Of a stretch of DNA of 64,000 nucleotides, positions 50,901-56,148 are shown piece by piece. Source of the DNA: Phymorhynchus buccinoides (taxonomy: Eukaryota > Mollusca > Gastropoda > Neogastropoda > Raphitomidae). Numbering within the stretch: position 1 is the stretch's first letter; each line of letters starts with the position of its first letter. Under the pieces are notes generated by a model. That model was not told the origin of the DNA, searched no databases, and was given only the letters and a program-made list of their open reading frames with translations. Where the stretch lies: the NCBI GenBank assembly GCA_017654935.2, contig CM065684.1:50409955-50473954 (forward strand). The letters run 5' to 3'. The position numbers and the translations under genes are program-made.

Positions 50901-53518
50901 CTGTGCATGTACATGTACTGCTTCAGTGTACCTGTACTGATTGGCTATTGTTTCAGTACTTATGCACTGTACATGTACCATTCCAGTGTGCCTGTACCGA
51001 TTGGATATAGTTTTAGTACTTATGCACTGTACATGTACCGTTCCAGTGTACCTGTACCAGGAGGTGCAGCAGCTGCTGCGCAAGGAGAGCTGCGACCTGG
51101 TGTGCCTGCAGGGGGAGAGGGTGGAGGGCTCCAAGTTTGTGTTGGCCTACACCTCCATAGAGCACCCCAAGGCCCCCCCGCCCTGCGACGGCATCGTCAG
51201 GGGAAAGGTCAGAGAGGGGAGGACAATGTGGGAGGGGGTGTTTGTTTTCTTTTTTTTTCTTCAATTTCTAATTACAGAGACTCATCCCTGTGACATCCGG
51301 GTTGCTCCCACCTGGAGAGTGTCGTCGGTGAAATTCAAAAACCTTGTATCTCAATTTTGGTAGTTTGGAGAAAAATGAGAAAAACTGTTTTAAAAAGTAA
51401 CCACGTTGACCACAATTGATTAACTATGATGAATATGTTGTTCAAGACATTGCGAGTTTAGTCCTGCGGCGGTTGAAAGGTCAGAGCAAAGGAGCATGAA
51501 GGGACAGGAGTGGAGATGGGTGGGGGTGGTTGAAAGGTCAGGGCAAAGGAGGATGAAGGGACGGGAGGGTGTGTGTGAAAGGTCAGGGCAATGGAGGATG
51601 AAGGGACAGGAGGGGGGGGGGGTTGAAAGGTCAGGGCAATGGAGGATGAAGGGACAGGAGGGGGGGGGGGGCGGTTGAAGGTCAGGGCAATGGGATGAAG
51701 GGACAGGAGGGAGGGTGTGTGTGAAAGGTCAGGGCAATGGAGGATGAAGGGACAGGAGGGACAGGAGGGAAGGGACGGGAGGGCGGTTGAAAGGTCAGGG
51801 CAATGGAGGATGAAGGGACGGTTGAAAGGTCAGGGCAATGGAGGATGAAGGGACAGGAGGGGGGCGGTTGAAAGGTCAGGGCAATGGAGGATGAAGGGAC
51901 AATGAAAGGTCAGGGGCAATGGAGGATGAAGGGACAGGAGGGGGGGCGGTTGAAAGGTCAGGGCAATGGAGGTGAAGGGACAGGATGAAAGGTCAGGGCA
52001 AATGAAGGGACAGGAGTTGAAAGGTCAGGGCAATGGGGATGAAGGGACAGGAGGGGGAGGGCGGTTGAAAGGTCAGGGCAATGGAGGATGAAGGGACAGG
52101 AGGGGGGGCGGTTGAAAGGTCAGGGCAATGGAGGATGAAGGGACAGGAGTGGGAGGGGGGGGGGCGGTTGAAAGGTCAGGGCAATGGAGAATGAAGGGAC
52201 AGGAGGGGGGGGGGGGGGTTGAAAGGAGCAAGGGGTGGGGGCGGTTGAAAGGTCAGGGCAATGGAGGATGAAGGGAGTGGAGAGGGGTGGGGGCGGTTGA
52301 AAGGTCAGGGCAATGGAGGATGAAGGGACAGGAGTGGAGAGGGGTGGGGGCGGTTGAAAGGTCAGGGCAATGGAGAATGAAGGGACAGGAGTGGAGAGGG
52401 GTGGGGGCGGTTGAAAGGTCAGGGCAATGGAGAATGAAGGGACAGGAGTGGAGAGGGGTGGGGGCGGTTGAAAGGTCAGGGCAATGGAGGATGAAGGGAC
52501 AGGAGTGGAGAGGGGTGGGGGCGGTTGAAAGGTCAGGGCAATGGAGAATGAAGGGAAGGTCAGGGCAATGAAGGGACAGGAGTGGAGAGGGGTGGGGGCG
52601 GTTGAAAGGTCAGGGCAATGGAGAATGAAGGGACAGGAGTGGAGAATGGAGTGGGACAGGAGGGGTGGGGGCGGTTGAAAGGTCAGGGCAATGGAGAATG
52701 AAGGGACAGGAGTCGAGAGGGGTGGGGGCGGTTGAAAGGTCAGGGCAATGGAGAATGAAGGGACAGGAGTGGAGAGGGGTGGGGGCGGTTGAAAGGTCAG
52801 GGCAATGGAGAATGAAGAAACAGGAGGGTGTTGAAAGGCGCAGAAAGAAGGGCAGAATGATAAGATGGGTAGAAGGATGTCAGTGGAATGGTTTTGGTTT
52901 GTTTTTGCTGTTGAAAGGAGTAGAGTTCAATGTACTTGTCTTGTACACAGTTTTGTTTTATTATATGGTTCATCCTTTCATCATTTGATGTGTGTGTGTG
53001 TGCGTTTGGAGTATGCTGGCATGCATGAATATGTGCGTGCATGAGTATGCTTTTGTGTGTTTGTGTGTGTGTTTTTCTATGTGTGTGGGGGCACACTCAT
53101 AAACTTGTGTCTTTGTGTGTGTGTGTATGGGTGTGTATGTGTATGTTTGCGTGTGTGTGTGAGAGTGCGCATGCGAGTGTGTGTCTTCATGTGTGTCTTC
53201 ATGTGTGTACATACATGCGTGTGTACACGTGCATCCTGCGATTCAGCATTTATTCACTCCCACGCGCTCCCTGTCCCCCAACAGATGGTGTCTAGCGGGT
53301 GGATCATAGAGCCGGTGCGCAAAGACAAGAAGCTGTACTCCCTGGTCACCTACCTGATGCAGGTGGATTACGGCCCTTCCCCCTCCTCCTCCTCCGACCG
53401 CCTGCCCTTCGAGGACACGATGAGTCGGCACCCCATCAGCATATCCTACCTTCAGCAGTACCTCAAGCCCGCCGTGCAGCTGGCGCGCCGCAAGTCAGAG
53501 CCCTTCATGCAGCTCTGA
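29451..53518 (+). CDS. Membrane-anchored START-domain protein (STARD9-type C-terminal START), 14 exons, complete CDS
   Basis: Fourteen exons (29451-29567, 30490-30543, 32065-32256, 34194-34441, 36847-36941, 39105-39488, 40064-40336, 42358-42419, 45460-45530, 47151-47219, 49123-49219, 49657-49699, 51047-51207, 53285-53518) join at GT-AG borders. All phases match, giving 699 codons and TGA. Residues about 4-27 (YLSFSVTILFIIFILSLRY) form one membrane helix. Residues about 60-275 look like a divergent START fold: YQKGWKIHSF, CEWKPGVIAARSVHEV, NDFVRIERV, RYWHREDNGCSWLLQM. Residues 275-455 are a Ser/Pro- and Glu/Arg-rich linker. Residues about 525-665 are a clear START domain: FILAPPKTVWDAVRNPRTRF, CDLVCLQGERVEGSKFVLAY, TSIEHPK, GIVRGKMVSSGWIIEPV, VTYLMQVDYG. 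START domains bind sterols or other lipids in a hydrophobic pocket. Ligand and location here are unknown; a membrane-tethered lipid carrier is an inference. Confidence 0.88.
29851..29910. repeat. Perfect hairpin in CA/GT sequence
   Basis: gtgagcatgcatacacac (from 29857) pairs with gtgtgtatgcatgctcac (29889-29906) around a 14-nt loop. It lies in START intron 1, shortly after the exon 1 donor. Confidence 0.85.
30490..30543 (+). CDS. START gene exon 2
   Basis: Acceptor tttttttcag, donor GCAAAG|gtattc. 18 codons, RQESFNILEVLELFKNAK, phase 0 on both sides. This is an amphipathic stretch that links the membrane anchor to the first START-like segment. Confidence 0.72.
31408..31775 (+). repeat. Direct duplicate of the intron end preceding START exon 4
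   Basis: gctcctgaaatcagg, aaaagctgatggaaagaatc, ggccatct, then ggccaccacttcaggaatgg and gaaatgtgtcattttag match 33897-34190 in the same order. The original leads straight into exon 4; this copy lies before exon 3 and lacks exon sequence. Confidence 0.72.
32065..32256 (+). CDS. START gene exon 3
   Basis: Acceptor tttgtttcag, donor GCACAG|gtgggg. 64 codons including PFPVSYQKGWKIHSFIHGHR, VWFHFLTFSRASHMVQ and CIKVYATFDRIRASAQ. Phase 0 on both sides. The strong third-position G/C bias contrasts with the AT-rich intron around it. Confidence 0.88.
32718..33612. mobile_element. Penelope-like GIY-YIG tail: inverted copies around a 78-bp array
   Basis: Left arm (32718-32913, coding on minus) and right arm (33408-33612, coding on plus) are inverted copies of about 200 bp. 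Both encode the same C-terminal tail (NRNQGAFRSRIYDT / NRDQGAFRSRIYDT) and end with SAES and stop. Between them lie six in-frame 78-bp copies (32914-33381), each coding on minus for AKILERENDWRMRKTTEAIH, part of the same domain. A last piece in reverse orientation (33380-33415) joins the right arm. It lies in the intron between START exons 3 and 4. Confidence 0.75.
32914..33381 (-). repeat. Six-copy 78-bp (26-codon) array within the Penelope-like fragment
   Basis: Unit starts fall at 32914, 32992, 33070, 33148, 33226 and 33304, exactly 78 bp apart. Copies differ by single changes (Thr/Lys in the TTEAIH/TKEAIH part). Since 78 is a multiple of 3, the frame stays open across all copies. The unit is an internal duplication of one GIY-YIG domain helix. 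Confidence 0.9.
33897..34190 (+). repeat. Original of the duplicated intron end (before exon 4)
   Basis: gctcctgaaaccaggactgg, aaaagctgatagaaagagtc through gcggccaccacttcaggagt, gaaacgtgtcgtttcagg. Continuous with the exon 4 acceptor at 34191-34193. Confidence 0.7.
34194..34441 (+). CDS. START gene exon 4
   Basis: Acceptor ctcgtgtttcag, donor AAAAG|gtaggg. It encodes SLLSLVKDSSLSCEWKPGVI, AARSVHEVPASEVNGRSKG, NDFVRIERVQPSKYLWPWQK and ANIVTHTVIEDYKR. The EW-P and hydrophobic-beta pattern resembles the middle of a START fold. It ends in phase 2. The approximately 300 bp just before it are duplicated at 31408-31775. Confidence 0.9.
34769..35055 (+). pseudogene. N-terminal fragment of a hAT-derived (ZNF862/TTF-type) transposase-like protein
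   Basis: The ATG opens a frame MKRTTMLFDFYFCCGKVKKK, a Thr/Ser/Glu-rich stretch (ETATASTVSEKQPEDNGTSA), then RFQDEWLKKWPWLAK. The MKR-FDFF start, acidic linker and FQ-eWL--WPWL motif are typical of ZNF862/TTF-type hAT transposase proteins. The zinc finger that should follow is missing and the frame ends in a C-rich run. It lies in the intron after START exon 4. Confidence 0.55.
35261..35875. repeat. 25-bp minisatellite, about 24 copies
   Basis: Unit gcgcatgggtttccgcacaa then aacct, period 25. Variable bases are c/a in ccgc/ccac and the last two bases. It lacks stops in several frames, giving 200-300 codon frames on both strands that are not genes. It sits between the hAT-like fragment and the truncated LINE in START intron 4. 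Confidence 0.9.
35885..36446 (+). mobile_element. LINE 3' end (reverse-transcriptase C-terminal region) with TTG tail
   Basis: A frame to about 36234 encodes LHWLPVTDRIEYKLNIFCYK, APSYLCDNIS, RRRSFAVLGPTSWNKLSLSL and LSAFKSNLKTHPFPRH, the usual C-terminus of CR1/L2/RTE-like non-LTR ORF2 proteins. A 3' UTR follows (tcgatttgatttctatcaag, attcagcgctgtatga) and a (TTG)n tail at 36418-36446. The 5' end is cut off at the 25-bp array. Confidence 0.82.
36588..36735 (-). mobile_element. SINE B copy, truncated at its 5' end
   Basis: Begins with a TTC-rich tail, then ctgcgttcccaggccatacg and cataatgggtaaggtacgta. It stops after cacattccaatttcagagga, about 150 bp into the element, as expected for incomplete reverse transcription. 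Confidence 0.65.
36847..36941 (+). CDS. START gene exon 5
   Basis: Acceptor gttgttgtcag, donor GTGGAAG|gtaagg. It encodes YWHREDNGCSWLLQMNEEAQ and SLVFFLIQPVE. The RYWHREDNG turn is typical of START beta-strands. A MITE-like repeat (36946-37285) starts within a few bases of the donor. Confidence 0.9.
36946..37285. mobile_element. MITE-like repeat directly after START exon 5 donor
   Basis: Shares aacgcttacacgaaacaggg, cctaagaaacacgttagaaa, gttccggatagttcgc, gccacgcgaactatcggcaa and cttgtgaaacggcccc with 62957-63290, in inverted order. It starts 4-5 bp after the exon 5 splice site. Confidence 0.65.
37505..37640 (+). mobile_element. SINE B head fragment, opposite orientation
   Basis: Contains ggggataccgggggagtctt, gttcccccacctggaagttc and tgtgcttgtaacttcctctg, the reverse complement of the right half of the 55456 copy. 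The tail half is missing. Confidence 0.6.
37785..38210 (+). repeat. Dispersed repeat G, full copy
   Basis: From acaggtttccgcacggaatc through aactggcctatcgacgtgta and tttcaaaaagatttcctgca to ggcgcatagcggcagcatgc. Copies: internally deleted at 39512-39690, inverted partial at 41195-41445. No coding frame recognised. Confidence 0.65.
38400..38695 (-). mobile_element. Probable LINE C-terminal fragment
   Basis: The minus strand encodes VHHLLKECLILTPLYRNK and continues DLVTYENDRQILSS. The HHLL-EC motif resembles the region before the end of non-LTR ORF2 proteins. An AAC/AAT-rich tail (38415-38450) lies on the 3' side. Family not assigned. Confidence 0.45.
38698..39092 (-). mobile_element. SINE A copy next to START exon 6
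   Basis: Same family as 4428-4812, with the tRNA-like head at the right end (gcgctaccactgtg...ccactctaca). The exon 6 acceptor AG is at 39103-39104, so the branch and pyrimidine region of this exon is largely SINE sequence. Confidence 0.8.
39105..39488 (+). CDS. START gene exon 6
   Basis: Acceptor gatgcacag, donor AACGCAG|gtgaat. It begins DPDHSLLTVVTWSAPQSTLV and IPADEAPSVLLSSLSDY, closing the first START-like segment. It continues into a Ser/Pro linker (SLISRFRQFVDKRSESKD, STILHYHSPNA). The acceptor region lies against the tRNA-like head of a SINE A copy that ends about 10 bp upstream. Confidence 0.9.
39512..39690 (+). repeat. Dispersed repeat G, internally deleted copy
   Basis: acaggtttccgcacagaatc is joined directly to taccggtccattctcctacc; the middle 260 bp of the 37785 copy is missing. 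It lies just after exon 6. Confidence 0.6.
40064..40336 (+). CDS. START gene exon 7 (charged linker)
   Basis: Acceptor ctctcttgcgcag, donor AGTTCAG|gtggat. It encodes GLLSRSGLSSDQPQVIQEEE, a Glu/Lys/Arg-rich run (KREEEEGGGERRRGELRRAF) and a Pro tract (APPPPDISLSQSS). It is a disordered linker between the two START segments. Two near-identical copies of the bases just before this acceptor (ctgaccatcactttctctct) precede it at about 39930-40010, so weak alternative acceptors are possible. Confidence 0.85.
40480..40600 (+). mobile_element. SINE-like fragment shared with the exon 4 patchwork
   Basis: Contains ggctgcccatgttgcggggt, aatcaaaaacggtcacacac, gtaatgttctcatcc and gcatttgtaccatagtg. The same text, broken up, occurs at 20500-20764. 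No coding potential; it sits downstream of START exon 7. Confidence 0.5.
40745..41130. repeat. Dispersed repeat (inverted relative of 61165-61590)
   Basis: Shares aacctcacaaatcactccag, gattacaggtttttacttca, gggaagtggtagatcagacg, aaagcaaagtcagaggcaaa and ttacagctatctattaattc with 61165-61590 in reverse orientation. Ends actcatttgcatcgca. No coding. Confidence 0.6.
41195..41445 (-). repeat. Dispersed repeat G, inverted partial copy
   Basis: ggtctcttttccctatatga, acacgtcgataggccagttg, tctccgttcaaattccagtc, ctcttaagtagtccatctta: reverse complement of 37820-38070. Confidence 0.6.
42024..42330. mobile_element. MITE copy (TTCATGGATGCAAC family), inverted
   Basis: Left acatggaagcaaccttgcct, right atccagttgcatccatgata. 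Shares aagcctggaataagcttcaa and ttcaaagttcaaggggaaaa (reverse complements) with 21530-21810. It ends 27 bp before START exon 8. Confidence 0.7.
42358..42419 (+). CDS. START gene exon 8
   Basis: Acceptor tgttcctttcag, donor GCTGAG|gtgagg. It encodes DKQVSWYRTMINQAAADVMA, an alpha-helical lead-in like the first helix of STARD9-type START domains. Phase 1 in, phase 0 out. A TTCATGGATGCAAC-type MITE ends 27 bp upstream. Confidence 0.88.
42497..42865 (-). mobile_element. SINE A copy
   Basis: Begins ggtaggtaggtatagtttat, body gcatgcgatttttgtgtgac, box B region ccaggttcgaactcgggttt near 42810. The head is partly decayed. It lies in the intron just after START exon 8. Confidence 0.78.
42870..45180. 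other. START intron 8, AT-rich
   Basis: Holds the 43845-44408 MITE-like repeat. The rest has no recognised feature; frames lack motifs. Confidence 0.45.
43845..44408. mobile_element. MITE-like repeat of the TAAGGCGC type
   Basis: Left atatttttcggatcattagg and cgctgctgtgtataaggca; right gcgcataggtcaaaattgga and caaatatccgaaaattacgg. Weakly inverted ends. No coding; the longest minus-strand frame here crosses the end and shows no known motif. Confidence 0.4.
45190..45348. repeat. About 82-bp direct duplication
   Basis: cattcacaattttgtcattt, cattcttacgtcatctta...cgt and cattcattca occur twice with the link agagagagtaggc(c). START intron 8. Confidence 0.7.
45460..45530 (+). CDS. START gene exon 9
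   Basis: Acceptor gtggtttcag, donor GGATGGAC|gtaagg. It encodes ALRASNIDLETSSTVQAEIS and SGW. Phase 0 in, phase 2 out. Confidence 0.88.
45831..46010. repeat. 90-bp tandem duplication in CA-rich sequence with hairpin
   Basis: tcgcacgtatgcacgcctgc, atgcacgcaggcacacac recurs at 45921. gcctgcatgcacgcaggc is nearly self-complementary and could form a hairpin. Confidence 0.75.
46300..46466. mobile_element. MITE of the TATAAGGYGC type
   Basis: Left tactgtaatgcacacctgat, gataaggtgcacccccc; right cacattataaggtgcagggg, cgcgttatagtccgtaaaat then acagta. The ends are roughly inverted. A SINE B copy adjoins the right end. Confidence 0.55.
46472..46796 (-). mobile_element. SINE B copy
   Basis: Same element as 55456-55797: left ttcttcttcttctgcgttcc, then gccatatggtcataatgggt, ending gtatccccacgggg. 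It lies directly next to a degenerate TATAAGGYGC-type MITE at 46300-46465. Confidence 0.75.
46815..47018. repeat. 40-bp tandem array, five copies
   Basis: Unit gctcctctgtatgtgtgtgt, ttgtgtgtgtttttaattat. Starts at 46821, 46861, 46901, 46941 and 46981. The last two copies read atgtatgtg. Confidence 0.88.
47151..47219 (+). CDS. START gene exon 10
   Basis: Acceptor aacgtttcag, donor GCAAAG|gtcagg. It encodes YLNFETNIVVLKKVPPQGST and VQ, two antiparallel strands at the start of the C-terminal START grip. Confidence 0.88.
47850..48345. repeat. 54-60 bp tandem array
   Basis: Units of ccaaactgacagaatgattt, gatgcacagcaagtgattaa, acaaagttacttttcat. The central copies (48030-48200) have lost a piece and are exactly 54 bp, so a minus frame stays open there. 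About nine copies, the outer ones diverged. Intron between START exons 10 and 11. Confidence 0.8.
49123..49219 (+). CDS. START gene exon 11
   Basis: Acceptor gttgtgtgcag, donor TTGAAG|gtagga. It encodes YIGKGFILAPPKTVWDAVRN and PRTRFTYDETLK. This is the conserved START helix and strand (aPpe-vw-vrdp-r--yd). Confidence 0.92.
49657..49699 (+). CDS. START gene exon 12 (43-nt microexon)
   Basis: Acceptor ttctttctttcag, donor AAAATTG|gtaagt. Encodes KVDIVEQVAQGIKI and one base of the next Val codon. This short exon continues the START strand that reads v-iv--i---i-ivY in the family. Confidence 0.88.
50335..51046 (+). repeat. About 60-bp minisatellite carrying copies of START exon 13 3' splice site
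   Basis: The units read cttcagTGTACCTGTACtg, attggatattg, then tttcagtgcacctgcactgt. Each 60-bp unit is two related 30-bp halves, each with a (c/t)ttcag acceptor followed by TGYACCTGYAC. The genuine exon 13 begins ttccag|TGTACCTGTACC at 51047, so every half-unit copies the acceptor and about 11 exon bases. Decayed units extend left to about 50030. About 20 acceptor-like AGs precede the real one. Confidence 0.88.
51047..51207 (+). CDS. START gene exon 13
   Basis: Acceptor gtaccgttccag|TGTACCTGTAC, donor GGGGAAAG|gtcaga. It encodes YLYQEVQQLLRKESCDLVCL, QGERVEGSKFVLAYTSIEHP and KAPPPCDGIVRGK, the START core with the TSxEHP and VRG motifs. Tandem arrays carrying copies of its acceptor lie upstream (50335-51046). 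An array with similar donor-like motifs lies downstream (51470-52830). Confidence 0.92.
51278..51335 (-). mobile_element. SINE A tail fragment
   Basis: agactcatccctgtgacatc followed by cgggttgctcccacctggag, the tail end of SINE A, between the exon 13 donor and the 57-bp array. Confidence 0.5.
51470..52830 (+). repeat. 57-bp minisatellite with repeated donor-like AAAG|GTCAGG
   Basis: About 25 units of the form ggttgaaaggtcagggcaat, then ggagaatgaagggacaggag and a G-rich spacer. The regular right half has a 57-bp period (19 codons, hence a spurious long frame); the left half is more variable. The genuine donor of exon 13 is GGGGAAAG|gtcagagagggg at 51200-51220, and the unit resembles it (gaaag gtcagg ... 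gg). The array lies 260 bp inside the intron, with a SINE A fragment between. Confidence 0.85.
53285..53518 (+). CDS. START gene exon 14 (last exon)
   Basis: Acceptor tgtcccccaacag|ATGG. It encodes MVSSGWIIEPVRKDKKLYSL, VTYLMQVDYGPSPSSSSDR and, near the end, YLQQYLKPAVQLARRKSEPF then MQL and TGA at 53516-53518. The GWI-p and vtYl-QVD motifs are diagnostic of START domains. The last seven codons plus stop are the seed of a 32-bp array running to 55127. Confidence 0.93.
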   Translation: MVSSGWIIEPVRKDKKLYSLVTYLMQVDYGPSPSSSSDRLPFEDTMSRHPISISYLQQYLKPAVQLARRKSEPFMQL

Positions 53519-55127
53519 AGTAGAAGTCAGAGCCTTTCATGCAGCTCTGAAGTAGAAGTCAGAGTCCTTCATGCAGCTCTGAAGTAGAAGTCAGAGCCTT
53601 TCGTGCAGCTCTGAAGTAGAAGTCAGAGCCCTTCATGCAGCTCTGAAGTAGAAGTCAGAGCCCTTCATGCAGCTCTGAAGTAGAAGTCAGAGCCCTTCAT
53701 GCAGCTCTGAAGTAGAAGTCAGAGCCTTTCTGAAGTAGAAGTCAGTGCAGCTCTGAAGTAGAAGTCAGAGCCCTTCATGCAGCTCTGAAGTAGAAGTCAG
53801 AGCCTTTTGTGCAGCTCTGAAGTAGAAGTCAGAGCCCTTCATGCAGCTCTGAAGTAGAAGTCAGAGCCTTTCATGCAGCTCTGAAGTAGAAGTCAGAGCC
53901 TTTCATGCAGCTCTGAAGTAGAAGTCAGAGCCTTTCATGCAGCTCTGAAGTAGAAGTCAGAGCCCTTCATGCAGCTCTGAAGTAGAAGTCAGAGCCCTTC
54001 ATGCAGCTCTGAAGTAGAAGTCAGAGCCCTTCATGCAGCTCTGAAGTAGAAGTCAGAGCCCTTCATGCAGCTCTGAAGTAGAAGTCAGAGCCTTTCATGC
54101 AGCTCTGAAGTAGAAGTCAGAGCCCTTCATGCAGCTCTGAAGTAGAAGTCAGAACCCTTCATGCAGCTCTGAAGTAGAAGTCAGAGCCCTTCATGCAGCT
54201 CTGAAGTAGAAGTCAGAGCCCTTCATGCAGCTCTGAAGTAGAAGTCAGAGCCTTCATGCAGCTCTGAAGTAGAAGTCAGAACCCTTCATGCAGCTCTGAA
54301 GTAGAAGTCAGAGCCCTTCATGCAGCTCTGAAGTAGAAGTCAGAGCCCTTCATGCAGCTCTGAAGTAGAAGTCAGAACCCTTCATGCAGCTCTGAAGTAG
54401 AAGTCAGAACCCTTCATGCAGCTCTGAAGTAGAAGTCAGAACCCTTTATGCAGCTCTGAAGTAGAAGTCAGAACCCTTTATGCAGCTCTGAAGTAGAAGT
54501 CAGAACCCTTCATGCAGCTCTGAAGTAGAAGTCAGAGCCCTTCATGCAGCTCTGAAGTAGAATTCAGAACCCTTCATGCAGCTCTGAAGTAGAAGTCAGA
54601 CCCTTCATGCAGCTCTGAAGTAGAAGTCAGAACCCTTCATGCAGCTCTGAATTAGAAGTCAGAGCCCTTCATGCAGCTCTGAAGTAGAAGTCAGAGCCCT
54701 TCATGCAGCTCTGAAGTAGAAGTCAGTCCTTCATGCAGCTCTGAAGTAGAAGTCAGAACCCTTTATGCAGCTCTGAAGTAGAAGTCTGAGCCCTTCATGC
54801 AGCTCTGAATTAGAAGTCAGAACCCATTGTGCAGCTCTGAATTAGAAGTCTGAGCCCATTGTGCAGCTCTGAATTAGAAGTCAGAACCCTTCATGCAGCT
54901 CTGAATTAGAAGTCAGAACCCTTCATGCAGCTCTGAATTAGAAGTCTGAGCCCGTTGTGCAGCTCTGAATTAGAAGTCTGAGCCCATTGTGCAGCTCTGA
55001 ATTAGAAGTCTGAGCCCATTGTGCAGCTCTGAATTAGAAGTCAGAACCCTTCATGCAACTCTGAATTAGAAGTCTGAGCCCATTGTGCAGCTCTGAATTA
55101 GAAGTCTGAGCCCGTTGTGCAGCTCTG
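53492..55127 (+). repeat. 32-bp array made from the last codons and stop of the START gene
   Basis: About 51 copies of a 32-bp unit begin inside the final exon: AAGTCAGAGCCCTTCATGCA then GCTCTGAAGTAG. The first unit is coding (KSEPFMQL then TGA); all later units are 3' UTR or flank. Because 32 is not a multiple of 3, the copies cannot extend the protein. Right-hand units carry derived substitutions (gaattagaagtctgagccca), so the array has diverged in blocks. Reading frames here are not genes. Confidence 0.93.
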
Positions 55128-55455
55128 AATATCAATTCATTGCCTTTCATTCCAGTATGAATAGCAATGCTGATCCCGTCATTCAGTACTAAGCCAGTTT
55201 GGGCAAACTAATGTACTATGCTGGTCTAGTAGATGCAGTACTGCTGCAGCATTAACTCTGGTGCCTTCATTTCTCAATTGCCACAAAAAAGGCTGTTATT
55301 TTTTTTCCCCAGTTTACCACAAAAAATGGTTAATAGTTCTGTTGCTTCTGTTGACCATATTTTTCAGACTATAAGGCACCCCCCCCCCCCCCAAATTGTA
55401 CTTAAATTTCAGATTTTGTTACTATATTTTCTGACTATTTTATTAGTCACATTAT

Positions 55456-55797
55456 TTCTTCTTCTTCTTCTGCGTTCCCAGGCCATATAGCCATAATGGG
55501 TAACGTACTAGTTGTCTGGTTTTCAGCTTTCACTGGTCTCCCCGCTGCGTACAGCCGACACATTCCGATTTCGGAGGAGCTCAAAGGAGAAAAATTATTT
55601 GAAAGATTTTTTTTTTAAAAGGGTAGGAGGATGGGCCAATAAGTCAGAAAGATAGTAGACGATAGAAAGCGAAGGGTAAAGGCAGAGTCAAAGAGAGTGG
55701 CAGATTAGAGGAAGTTACAAGCACAGAACTTCCAGAAGGTGGGGGAACTATTTTTACGAAAGACCCCCCGGTATCCCCACGGGGAATGTCACATTAT
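55456..55797 (-). mobile_element. SINE B (GAA-tailed) nested in a MITE, 10-bp target duplication
   Basis: A 342-bp element bounded by GTCACATTAT at 55446-55455 and 55798-55807. On the minus strand it begins attccccgtggggataccgg and ends in a gaagaagaagaa tail after ctgggaacgcag, so it is a retroposed SINE inserted on this strand. It splits an older repeat with ends ttcagactataaggcacc (left) and cgccttattgtccg (right). Confidence 0.8.
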
Positions 55798-56148
55798 AAG
55801 GCGCAGGAGTCTGAGTACTCCGAGTCTGGGGGAAAAAAAGTATCGCCTTATTGTCCGAAAAACACGGTACCTTAAAATGTCTTTATTTATGAAGAAGATT
55901 TCTCTAGCGCATACCTTTAAGCTCTATGCGCTTGTTGTGCTACCAGTACAAATAGCAGTTGTTTTATTTTAGCCTACCACAACAAGGGAGTGTAAAACAT
56001 ACATGTTAGTGGGTGAAAGCCAGAAGGTACTATCGGCTTTATTCCATTTTTGATAGAACCTTCTGGTTTTTACATGGCAGTTCATTTTGTGGGGTTTTTG
56101 TTCATGTGTTGGTTTTATATAACGATGGCTTGTAGTCAAAACGGACTA

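Noticed and set aside
50249..51010. 190-codon YMYCFSVPVLIGYCFS frame
   Set aside because: Translation of the 60-bp acceptor-carrying array. It ends before the genuine exon 13.
51496..52988. Frame with repeated VERSGQWRMKGQEWRG
   Set aside because: Product of the 57-bp intronic minisatellite, not coding. It lies between two firm exons of the START gene.
53492..55127. CRISPR-like array of 32-bp repeats
   Set aside because: Units are head to tail with no unique spacers, in an animal gene's 3' region, and the unit equals the last codons of that gene.
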